Below are positions 33,997 to 44,863 of a DNA stretch of 57,954 nt, piece after piece. Origin of the DNA: JAJXSS01 sp964547135. GTDB taxonomy: Bacteria > Planctomycetota > Phycisphaerae > Phycisphaerales > Phycisphaeraceae. The notes beneath the pieces were generated by a model. That model did no database searches, had not been told where the DNA came from, and saw nothing but the letters and a program-made list of their open reading frames with translations. Each line of letters opens with the position of its first letter. Position 1 is the first letter of the stretch. A program made the position numbers and the translations under genes. Location of the stretch: assembly GCA_964547135.1 (NCBI GenBank), contig CAZJMK010000016.1, positions 1 to 57,954 on the forward strand, in the 5' to 3' direction.

Positions 33997-36876
33997 ATGA
34001 CCAATCATTCACGTTTGACGTTTTATGGTTTGCTGCTGCTGATTTTGGCCGGGGTGTCCGGCTGTGGCACACAACTGACTACCGATATTTCATCAACTTC
34101 AATCAGCACACCCCAGGCAACCGCAGCCGCCGTTGCACAAAATCAAACCCTGCAAGATCAGCCTGATCGACAGATCGTCAAGTTGTCCAACGGTTTGATC
34201 ATCATCGCGCAGCAGGTGAAGAGTGCCCCGGTGGTGTCGGTGCAGTGCTGGGTGAAAACCGGGTCGATTTACGAACAGGAATTTATCGGTGCAGGGTTGT
34301 CGCACTTTTTGGAACACCTGCTGGCCGGGGGCACGACAAAAAACCGCAGCGAAGCGCAGACCAATGAAATACTGGGGCGGATGGGTGCCAACACCAATGC
34401 GGCCACGTCGTTGGATACGGTGCGGTATTACATTGATACCACCAGCAGTCACACGGAAACAGCCGTCGAACTGCTTTCGGATTGGATGATGAATTCGCTG
34501 ATCACGCAGGAAGAGTTCGACCGCGAACGCGAGGTGATACAAAACGAGTTTTCGATGGGTGATGGCGAACCGGGGCGAATATTCTGGAAACTCACCCAGC
34601 AGGCACGTTATCAGGCACACCCCGCGCGACACCCGACCATCGGCTACCTCGATGAATTTTTGAAAATCACCCCGCAGCAAATCCGTGATTTTTATCATCG
34701 CATGTACGTGCCCAACAACATGATTTTTGTCGTCGTCGGCGACATCAACCCACGCAAGGTGACAGAACAGGTGACGGAACTTTGGCAGAATGCTCAGCCG
34801 GGCGAGTTGCCGAGGTTGTCGTTTCCGGTTGAACCTGAATTGACTGCAGCGCGTGAAACTTCGGGGGTGGCAGATGTACGCCGACCGCGTTTGCGCCTGG
34901 CCTGGCCGACGACGCAACTGGGCACAAGTGACGATTACGCCCTTGATTTATTGGCGGCGGTGTTGGGGCAAAGCGAATCAAGCCGACTGGTGCAAACGGT
35001 GCGTAACCAAAAACAGAGCGTGGTTACCATCAGCGCCTATCACGCCAGCTTTCACTGGGGGCAGGGGTTTTTCGGTATTGATGCGGAAATCGCTTTGCCG
35101 CCGCAGGCTGCTGGTGGTCAAACAAACGCGGGTACGAGCACCGATGCGTCCGACAATGCGCTGGCGCAGGCCATTACCAAAGCCCGTGCCGACACGCTTG
35201 CGGAATTGCAACGCATCGTGGACGAAGGCATCACTGCTGACGAACTGGCGCGTGCCCAGCGGCAGACACAGGTGGCGGTCATCATGAGTGGGCAGACGGC
35301 CAACGGGTTGGCGGGACGATTGGCCGGTGACATGATCGCCATGGGCGACCCCGATTACCTTCATGCTTACCTGCGTGCCATTGAAAACATCACCGTGGCT
35401 GACGTGCAACGGGTTGCCAAAAAATACCTGCAACATCATCGACAAATGCAAATCACGCTGCTGCCCAAACCGCAAGGCACGACCATGCCTCGACTCACGC
35501 GACCGGCTGATGAAGTTGCCCCCGACACCTTGCCGCACGAACCGGTGCAACTCGATAACGCCCTGCTTTTACAACGCTTTTTACAACGACCGACGACTAA
35601 TGACCAGGCCACATCAATGGCGGTCACCGACCCGATACAAATGCACACACTGCCCAACGGGTTGCGGGTGATACTGGGTCGAAACACACGCCTGCCGATC
35701 GTGGCCATGCAGTTTTTTCATATCGGAGGTTTACTGGCTGACGTGCCCGGTCGTGAAGGCATCGCTTACGCCAGCGCGGAAATGCTGCTCAAAGGCACCA
35801 CGACGCGCAGTGCGCTACAAATCGCCAATGAATTGGACGATCTGGGTGCGAGCCTGAACCTTGCAGCCGGCAACAACACCTGGTTTGCCCGGGGTGTCTG
35901 CTTGAAAGATGATTGGCAGCGGCTGCTGCGTATCAAGGCGGATGTGATTTTGAACCCGGCCTTTGCAGCCGACGAATGGCAGCGTTTGCAACCGCGATTA
36001 CTCGCAGCCATTGATCGGCAAAGTGATTCATGGTCGGGTGAATTGCGTCTGCGTTTTTTGCAAACCTATTACCCCGGTCACCCCTGGGCAGTCACTCCGC
36101 TGGGCCGACGTGAGGTGGTGACCGAGCTGAACAGTGACGACCTGCGATTGTTTCATCACGAACACCTTGATGCGTCACAAGCTGCACTGGCGATTGTCGG
36201 TGATATCGAACCTGTCGTGGTACTTGCTGAGGTTGAAAAAGTGTTTGCACCATTGCCGGGGCGAGCGATCAAGCGGATGATGATGCGTGAGCCGGGGCAG
36301 GTTGATTCGCAGGTGATCGCGTACAGCACCCGCAAACCGGTGGCTGCGGTGCAAATCGGTTATGGTCCCGGCATTCGGCGAAATGATGATGACTACGCCG
36401 CCATGCAGGTGGTGGCACGGGTGTTGTCAAGTTTTCCGACCGGTTGGTTGGATCAGGCATTGCGGGGTGATGGGCCGGGGCTGGTGTATGCGGTGGGCGC
36501 GGGGCAGGCGACGGGTTTGATGCCGGGTTATTTTTCGGTGCTGTTCAATTCATCACCGGGACAGGTGCCGACGGCGTTGCAACGGGTGGATGAAGTCATT
36601 GATCGGTTGCGTCGTGAACCGATTGCTGAAACGGACCTGCAACGCGCCAAGGCTGCACTGCTGACCGATGAGTTCATCGGCAAGCAAACCGTTGCCGACC
36701 TGGCCGGTGATGCAGCCTTGAACACGGTGTACGGCCTGCCGCTGGATGATTCACGGTTGATGCTGGCCAAGGTTGAAGCACTTACAGCACAAGCGATTCA
36801 AAACGTGGTACAACGCCGTTTCACATCGAAGGTGACAGTGATTTTGAGTCACGAAGCAGTGAAACTGGAGCCGTGA
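33997..36876 (+). CDS. M16 family zinc peptidase, two-domain lipoprotein
   Basis: A 959-residue protein made of two fused M16 (insulinase/mitochondrial processing peptidase-like) halves. The N-terminus is a lipoprotein signal (FYGLLLLILAGVSGC; lipid-modified Cys near 26). The first half has the inverted zinc motif HFLEH (about 103-107), with a third acidic ligand expected near 180, so it is likely active. The second half starts near 545 (LPNGLRVILGRNTRLPIVAM) but has AYASAEMLL where HxxEH would be, so it is the inactive partner. It should act in the periplasm on peptides or misfolded proteins. Confidence 0.9.
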   Translation: MTNHSRLTFYGLLLLILAGVSGCGTQLTTDISSTSISTPQATAAAVAQNQTLQDQPDRQIVKLSNGLIIIAQQVKSAPVVSVQCWVKTGSIYEQEFIGAGLSHFLEHLLAGGTTKNRSEAQTNEILGRMGANTNAATSLDTVRYYIDTTSSHTETAVELLSDWMMNSLITQEEFDREREVIQNEFSMGDGEPGRIFWKLTQQARYQAHPARHPTIGYLDEFLKITPQQIRDFYHRMYVPNNMIFVVVGDINPRKVTEQVTELWQNAQPGELPRLSFPVEPELTAARETSGVADVRRPRLRLAWPTTQLGTSDDYALDLLAAVLGQSESSRLVQTVRNQKQSVVTISAYHASFHWGQGFFGIDAEIALPPQAAGGQTNAGTSTDASDNALAQAITKARADTLAELQRIVDEGITADELARAQRQTQVAVIMSGQTANGLAGRLAGDMIAMGDPDYLHAYLRAIENITVADVQRVAKKYLQHHRQMQITLLPKPQGTTMPRLTRPADEVAPDTLPHEPVQLDNALLLQRFLQRPTTNDQATSMAVTDPIQMHTLPNGLRVILGRNTRLPIVAMQFFHIGGLLADVPGREGIAYASAEMLLKGTTTRSALQIANELDDLGASLNLAAGNNTWFARGVCLKDDWQRLLRIKADVILNPAFAADEWQRLQPRLLAAIDRQSDSWSGELRLRFLQTYYPGHPWAVTPLGRREVVTELNSDDLRLFHHEHLDASQAALAIVGDIEPVVVLAEVEKVFAPLPGRAIKRMMMREPGQVDSQVIAYSTRKPVAAVQIGYGPGIRRNDDDYAAMQVVARVLSSFPTGWLDQALRGDGPGLVYAVGAGQATGLMPGYFSVLFNSSPGQVPTALQRVDEVIDRLRREPIAETDLQRAKAALLTDEFIGKQTVADLAGDAALNTVYGLPLDDSRLMLAKVEALTAQAIQNVVQRRFTSKVTVILSHEAVKLEP

Positions 36877-36895
36877 TGGCAAGGGAACGAATCAC

Positions 36896-38296
36896 ATGCA
36901 ACTGACATTCATGGGCGCGAATAAGCAGGTGACCGGGTCGCGTTATTGCCTGGAAGCGGGGGGTAAGCGCGTGCTGATTGACTGCGGGTTGTTTCAGGAA
37001 CGTCAGTATGTAGAGCGCAATTGGGACCAGTGCCCGGTGGATGTGAAAAAGATTGATGCGGTGCTATTGACGCATGCGCATTTGGATCACACGGGCTTGC
37101 TGCCGAGATTGGTGAGACAGGGGTATGGCGGGCCGGTGTATGCGACGAGTGCGACGGTGGAATTGGCAGGGCTGGTGATGCGGGATGCGGCGCGCATTCA
37201 GGAGGAAGATGTTGCGTTCAAGCAGAAGCGGCATGAACGGGAAGGGCGCAGGTCACCGTATCCGTATGAGCCGTTATACACGGAGGAGGATGCGCAGCGA
37301 ACGTTGTCACTGCTGCGTCGGGTGGAGTATGGCAAAGCGTTGCATTTGGGTGATCGGTTCAGCGTCACCTGGCAGGAAGCGGGGCACATATTGGGGTCGG
37401 CAACGTTGGAGGTGGTGGTGAAGGAAGGGGGGGCGACACGACGGATTGTGTTTTCGGGGGATGTGGGGCAGAACCATACGCCGATCATTCGTGACCCGCA
37501 GCCGCCCAAGGCGGCGGATTACCTGATTTTGGAATCGACCTACGGCGACCGGGATCATGATCGGTCACGCGGAATCGAAGAACAACTTGAACAGGTGATT
37601 GGTGAGACGGTGGCACGCGGGGGCAATTTGCTCATACCGACGTTTGCGATTGAACGGGCGCAGGAATTGCTTTTTTACATCAGCAGGCTGACGAGGGCGG
37701 ACCGCATACCGAAACTGCTGGTGTTTTTGGACAGCCCGATGGCGGTGGATGCGACGGAAGTGTTCAAGCGTCACCCGGAATGTTTGGATGCAGAGACATT
37801 GGAAATGATCAATGATGAGGCTTCGCCGTTCCGATTTGAAGGGCTGGTGCTGTCGCGCAGTCGAAGACAGTCGATGGCGATCAATCAGCTTCGCGGCAGT
37901 GCGATCATCATGGCGGGGTCGGGTATGTGTACCGGCGGTCGCATCAAGCATCATTTGATGCGCAACCTACCGAGGCCCGAATCGACGGTGTTGTTTGTGG
38001 GGTATCAGTCGCGGGGAACGCTGGGTCGGCAGATTGTCGATGGCGCGAAGACGGTGCGCATTCATGGACAGATGCACGAAGTCAAGGCAGAGGTAAGACG
38101 GTTGGACGGCATGTCGGCCCATGCGGATCGAGCAGGGCTGGTGCTTTGGACGCAGGCGATCAAACAAGCACCCAAACAAGTTTTTATGACCCATGGCGAG
38201 ACGGAACCGGCAGAGGCACTGGCCAAGGCGTTGCATGAAGTGCGCAGGTGGCAGGTGCATGTGCCGGAGTATGGGGAGACGGTGGTATTGGATTGA
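36896..38296 (+). CDS. Metallo-beta-lactamase/beta-CASP ribonuclease-like protein
   Basis: A 466-residue member of the beta-CASP family (CPSF73/YSH1-like bacterial nucleases). The zinc-binding THAHLDHTG lies at about 59-67, the later metal ligands in EAGHILGSA and FSGDVG, the beta-CASP domain in the middle with LIPTFAIERAQELLFYI, and the C-terminal RNA-specific part with AGSGMCTGGRIKHHL and MSAHADR. Related proteins are RNA endo/exonucleases; the target here is unknown. It follows the M16 gene after 19 bases and may be cotranscribed with it. Confidence 0.9.
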   Translation: MQLTFMGANKQVTGSRYCLEAGGKRVLIDCGLFQERQYVERNWDQCPVDVKKIDAVLLTHAHLDHTGLLPRLVRQGYGGPVYATSATVELAGLVMRDAARIQEEDVAFKQKRHEREGRRSPYPYEPLYTEEDAQRTLSLLRRVEYGKALHLGDRFSVTWQEAGHILGSATLEVVVKEGGATRRIVFSGDVGQNHTPIIRDPQPPKAADYLILESTYGDRDHDRSRGIEEQLEQVIGETVARGGNLLIPTFAIERAQELLFYISRLTRADRIPKLLVFLDSPMAVDATEVFKRHPECLDAETLEMINDEASPFRFEGLVLSRSRRQSMAINQLRGSAIIMAGSGMCTGGRIKHHLMRNLPRPESTVLFVGYQSRGTLGRQIVDGAKTVRIHGQMHEVKAEVRRLDGMSAHADRAGLVLWTQAIKQAPKQVFMTHGETEPAEALAKALHEVRRWQVHVPEYGETVVLD

Positions 38297-38309
38297 AGTG
38301 AGTAGTGTT

Positions 38310-38393
38310 GATGACGCCGTGCCCTTCAGGGCCGGACAGTTGGTTTTGCAGTATGAGTGAAAATGAACCGGGGCTAAAGCCCTCGGCGTCATT
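38310..38393. repeat. Family K double hairpin, copy 5
   Basis: TGACGCCGTGCCCTTCAGGG on the left and CCGGGGCTAAAGCCCTCGGC on the right, in the reverse orientation to 11911-11990. It lies between the beta-CASP gene and mnmG. Confidence 0.8.
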
Positions 38394-38452
38394 GAACAGC
38401 CTCGGAGTCAATCAATCAGGCCATGTGCCAATCATTTCATGTGATGGGAACC

Positions 38453-38458
38453 TATAAT
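38453..38458 (+). promoter_or_regulatory. Predicted -10 box for mnmG, leaderless
   Basis: A consensus TATAAT ends eight bases before the ATG at 38467. No ribosome-binding site precedes the start. Confidence 0.5.
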
Positions 38459-38466
38459 CGCCGGTG

Positions 38467-40335
<1,869 letters not shown>

Positions 40336-40373
40336 CGAGTCGATGAATGGTAATGACCGATAGGGATTGATCA

Positions 40374-40470
40374 ATGGATCATGGATAAAGGATCATGGAT
40401 AATGTTCAGTGTCGCGTGATCGTGTGTCTGCTTCCGTACTTTATCCGTTATCACTTATCCATCATCCATT
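40374..40470. repeat. Family E element, copy 2
   Basis: ATGGATCATGGATAAAGGAT... and, inverted, TTATCCATCATCCAT at the far end, with about 45 variable bases between. It fills most of the mnmG-zwf gap. Confidence 0.8.
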
Positions 40471-40492
40471 TTGACAGCATGGGGAGTTTTTT

Positions 40493-42022
<1,530 letters not shown>

Positions 42023-42026
42023 ATGA

Positions 42027-42059
42027 ATGTCGAATTTCGAATATCGAATTTCGGATTTA
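42027..42059. repeat. Family A box, copy 6
   Basis: GTCGAATTTCGAATATCGAA followed by TTTCGGATTT, five bases after the zwf stop. Confidence 0.7.
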
Positions 42060-42064
42060 CAGAA

Positions 42065-42109
42065 ACAAGCCAAGAACGAGGCTGGCAAGCCGAGGGCTTG
42101 GGTATTCTG
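42065..42109 (+). repeat. Family D element, copy 4
   Basis: CAAGCCAAGAACGAG, short hairpin GGCT-GGCA-AGCC, CGAGGGCTTGGGTATT. The outer arms CAAGCC/GGCTTG also pair. Confidence 0.78.
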
Positions 42110-42133
42110 AGTGCTGAATCAGCGAGTCAACAT

Positions 42134-42171
42134 CCTGAACTTCGTCGAAGACGACGAAGTTCAGGCGTGGC
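42134..42171. repeat. Hairpin repeat, family H copy 2
   Basis: Perfect 14 bp inverted repeat CCTGAACTTCGTCG / CGACGAAGTTCAGG with an AAGA loop, followed by CGTGGC. Compared with 349-388 the stem bases differ on both sides in a matching way. It ends about 20 bases before pgl. Confidence 0.75.
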
Positions 42172-42190
42172 AAGAAAATGAAGGCGTGGA

Positions 42191-42970
42191 ATGATCGCAA
42201 TGCCCAATATTTCACTGGACAGTCTGGGACAGGTGCATCTGGCGCGGGACACCGCCCAATTGCATGATGACCTTGCTTCATCGCTTTTGGGTTCGGCTTT
42301 GCGAGCCATTGAGGAACGGGGTGTGTTTCACCTGGCGTTGTCAGGCGGATCGACGCCCGAACCTTTTTACATGAACCTGGTGATCGACCCGCGCTGGCGG
42401 GGGTTGCCCTGGGCCAAAACGCACTTGTGGTTGGTCGATGAACGGCGTGTACCGGCGGATGATGCGAGATCAAATTGGAAAATGATTCGGGAAACCCTGG
42501 CGGATCATGTGACGATCAAGCAGCGACAACTGCACCCGATGCCGGCGATGCAACCCGATGCAGCCGAGGTGTACGAAAACGAATTGCGAACGGTCATCGA
42601 CGCCAGCCATCATCAACAGGGGGTGCCGATGCTCGATTTTGTGCTGCTGGGCATGGGCGATGACGGGCACACGGCCAGTCTGTTTCCCGGTTCAGTCGCA
42701 TTGCACGAAACCAAACGATTGGTTGCCCACAACGACGGCACCGGTGTCAAACCCCCGGCTCGGTTGACGATGACTTACCCGTTGCTCAATGCCGCCCGCA
42801 GCCTGGCGATACTCGTGACCGGTGCGGGAAAGTCAGCCATGCTGCAAACCATCGCGCAGCAACTGCACGAACAAGGCCCCGACCCGGTTAAATACCCCGT
42901 GACCGGCTTGAAACTCGACAGTGATGAACTGGTCTGGTACCTGGACCCGGCTGCCGCGGGACGGGTGTGA
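42191..42970 (+). CDS. pgl: 6-phosphogluconolactonase
   Basis: Hydrolyses the lactone made by Zwf. The 259-residue protein has the family motifs FHLALSGGSTPEPFY (phosphate-binding, about 44-58), KTHLWLVDERRVPADDARSNW and LDFVLLGMGDDGHTASLFPGS, with the catalytic His in DDGHTAS. The ATG at 42191 is used; an internal ATG three codons later is equally possible. It converges on the YycJ-like gene, with a K element between. Confidence 0.94.
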   Translation: MIAMPNISLDSLGQVHLARDTAQLHDDLASSLLGSALRAIEERGVFHLALSGGSTPEPFYMNLVIDPRWRGLPWAKTHLWLVDERRVPADDARSNWKMIRETLADHVTIKQRQLHPMPAMQPDAAEVYENELRTVIDASHHQQGVPMLDFVLLGMGDDGHTASLFPGSVALHETKRLVAHNDGTGVKPPARLTMTYPLLNAARSLAILVTGAGKSAMLQTIAQQLHEQGPDPVKYPVTGLKLDSDELVWYLDPAAAGRV

Positions 42971-43000
42971 TGAAAGAGGGCACACGCATCGTTTGCCCAA

Positions 43001-43068
43001 ATGACGCCGTGCCCTTCAGGGCCGGATTGTTTTCGATTGAAATCCGGGGCTGAAGCCCTCGGCGTCAG
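43001..43068. repeat. Family K double hairpin, copy 6
   Basis: TGACGCCGTGCCCTTCAGGG and CCGGGGCTGAAGCCCTCGGC, 25 bases apart. It lies between convergent genes (pgl and the YycJ-like gene) and could serve as a two-way terminator. Confidence 0.8.
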
Positions 43069-43078
43069 AGGAACATAC

Positions 43079-43978
43079 TCAACCTGCCGCATCCTCAAAC
43101 GTCAGCGCCAATTGATTCGCCACCATCGTCGGTTCGGGCGTCACGGTGAGCCAGGGTGTACGCTTGCGTTGTTCGGTGAGTACCACCCGTGATGAAAGGA
43201 CACGGTCCTGCGCAAATGTTCGGCGGACGATTTCGATGCCGTTGCACTGTTGTGAGCGATGCAAGAGCACAATGCGTGCAGGTTTCCCCGTTCGACTGCG
43301 CTGCACAATCGTACGCGCCAGTTCGAAAGCCTGCTGGTTGGAAAGGTGCCCCTGGCCGCCCATGATGCGCTGTTTCAAAAACCAGGGGCGACTGCTGGAG
43401 CGTTGCATCACCGGGTCGTAATTGCTTTCGATGGCGAGCAGATCAACCCCGCCCTGCGCGGTGAACAGGTCGATCAGGGACGGGGGCACGCGCCCCAGGT
43501 CGGTGGCGTAACCGATCGATCCGACGGCTGAATCAAGCCGATACCCCAGCGTGCCCTTGTCATCATGCGGCAGCGCTACCGGGGTGATTTGCATGACATC
43601 ACCACCACAGGGCGCAAAAGCTTTGAGGTCAATCAATCGCATCAACCCCGCATCATGTAAATCACCCGCATCAGGCAGCATGTTCATCATCGGCTGATGC
43701 CATTGATGCAGATACACCGGTATTTGATGTTCAACGCAGGCATTGATCCATGTCGGACGAAAATGATCGGTGTCCAGGTGCGTAAGGACGATGGCCTTGA
43801 GGTCGGAAAGTTTCATGCCCAGTTGGGCCAATCGCTGGGCGGTGGTGCGGGGGCCGAAGCCTGCGTCTAAAAGCAGGGCATGATGGCCGGATTGAATGAC
43901 CGTGCTGTTGCCGCCGGAGCCGCTGCCCAGCACGCACATGCGCAACAAGTTGGTGGGCGATTGATTCATGTCGGACAT
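43079..43978 (-). CDS. YycJ/WalJ-like metallo-beta-lactamase-fold hydrolase
   Basis: A 299-residue MBL-fold protein. CVLGSGSGGNSTVIQSGHHALLLDAGFG near the N-terminus and ESNYD ... WFLKQRIMGGQGHLSNQQA later match the YycJ group, which has been linked to DNA repair and cell-wall coordination. The metal motif is THLDTDH (H67, D69, D71, H72): the second His of the usual HxHxDH is Asp. A second late His (LLHRSQQCNG) is present. Whether one or two metals bind is therefore uncertain. An internal ATG at codon 4 could be the start. Confidence 0.8.
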   Translation of the reverse strand: MSDMNQSPTNLLRMCVLGSGSGGNSTVIQSGHHALLLDAGFGPRTTAQRLAQLGMKLSDLKAIVLTHLDTDHFRPTWINACVEHQIPVYLHQWHQPMMNMLPDAGDLHDAGLMRLIDLKAFAPCGGDVMQITPVALPHDDKGTLGYRLDSAVGSIGYATDLGRVPPSLIDLFTAQGGVDLLAIESNYDPVMQRSSSRPWFLKQRIMGGQGHLSNQQAFELARTIVQRSRTGKPARIVLLHRSQQCNGIEIVRRTFAQDRVLSSRVVLTEQRKRTPWLTVTPEPTMVANQLALTFEDAAG

Positions 43979-44124
43979 CCATGTCCGCCGGAAATAGGTT
44001 GATCAAGTCGGAGTGGTCAGACTTGGGTTGTTATGATGAGCAAGTGTAGCAGGGCGGAGGTGTGCTGCCTACCGTTAGCCCGTGTGATGGGGCGAATTCA
44101 TCGGTGAACTTTTGAGGATGTAAC

Positions 44125-44775
44125 ATGAAACGACTGGCTGTGATCGCACTGGTGTTGATGGTATCGCTGGCGCTCATGACGGGTTGTGATGGTGGTGCAG
44201 CGTCAAACAAAGGTGTTGATGCGAATCAAGCCAAGGCTGCCGGGGGCGGGGGGGTGGCGACGATTGATTTGGACAAAATCGCCAAGGGCATGGGCTGGTT
44301 TGACGACATGCAGCGTAAGGTCGGTGCTGCGGAACAGGAATTGGCGCTCAAAGTTGACAGTCTGCGTACGGAGTTGGAAACCAGGCTACGTGATGAACAG
44401 CGCCGCATGGGGGACAAGCCGACGCAGGAGCAGCAGGATCGCCTGGCAGCCATGCAACTGGTGGCCCAGCGTCAATTGCAGGAGGCGCAAGCCCAGTCGC
44501 AATTACAGGCTCAGCAAACCCGTCAACAGGTGATCAGCCAATATCGTGATTTGGTGCGCCCCGTGGCCCGTCGCGTGGCTGAGCAAAAAGGTTTTACGGT
44601 AATCGTGCTTCCGACGGATGCGATTTTTTGGAGCGACCCGGCGACGGACCTGACCGACACCGTGATGGACGAACTGCAGCGCACCGGCGTGAAACTTTCA
44701 TCGGAAACCCAACCCGATGCCGTGATCGGTATCAACTCGCAACCGACACCGCAGACGACCCCGTCCACTCCGTAA
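44125..44775 (+). CDS. OmpH/Skp-like periplasmic lipoprotein
   Basis: A 216-residue protein with a lipoprotein signal (VLMVSLALMTGC, lipidated Cys near 21), a Gly/Ala linker, a short VATIDLDKIAKGM strand, and a long charged and Gln-rich helical stretch (about 65-150) likely to form the coiled-coil tentacle of OmpH/Skp chaperones, followed by VAEQKGFTVIVLPTDAIFW, the typical end of OmpH domains. Skp is normally soluble; the lipid anchor is a difference. GAGGA precedes the ATG at 44125. Confidence 0.8.
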   Translation: MKRLAVIALVLMVSLALMTGCDGGAASNKGVDANQAKAAGGGGVATIDLDKIAKGMGWFDDMQRKVGAAEQELALKVDSLRTELETRLRDEQRRMGDKPTQEQQDRLAAMQLVAQRQLQEAQAQSQLQAQQTRQQVISQYRDLVRPVARRVAEQKGFTVIVLPTDAIFWSDPATDLTDTVMDELQRTGVKLSSETQPDAVIGINSQPTPQTTPSTP

Positions 44776-44782
44776 TGAGTGG

Positions 44783-44849
44783 TACCGCCGCCCTCGGCGG
44801 TGTGTTTTGAAGTGATGCATGACCCAGCCGGGGGCGGCTGGGCTACAAC
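44783..44849. repeat. Family F double hairpin, copy 1
   Basis: ACCGCCGCCCTCGGCGGT and CCCAGCCGGGGGCGGCTGGG, followed by CTACAA. Both fold as hairpins. It fills the space between the convergent OmpH-like and EF-G genes and recurs, more spread out, at 47209-47303. Confidence 0.8.
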
Positions 44850-44863
44850 GATAACTACACCGA

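Noticed and set aside
36520..36876. A second active zinc site in the C-terminal half of the M16 protein.
   Set aside because: No HxxEH motif is present in that half; the family commonly has one inactive domain.
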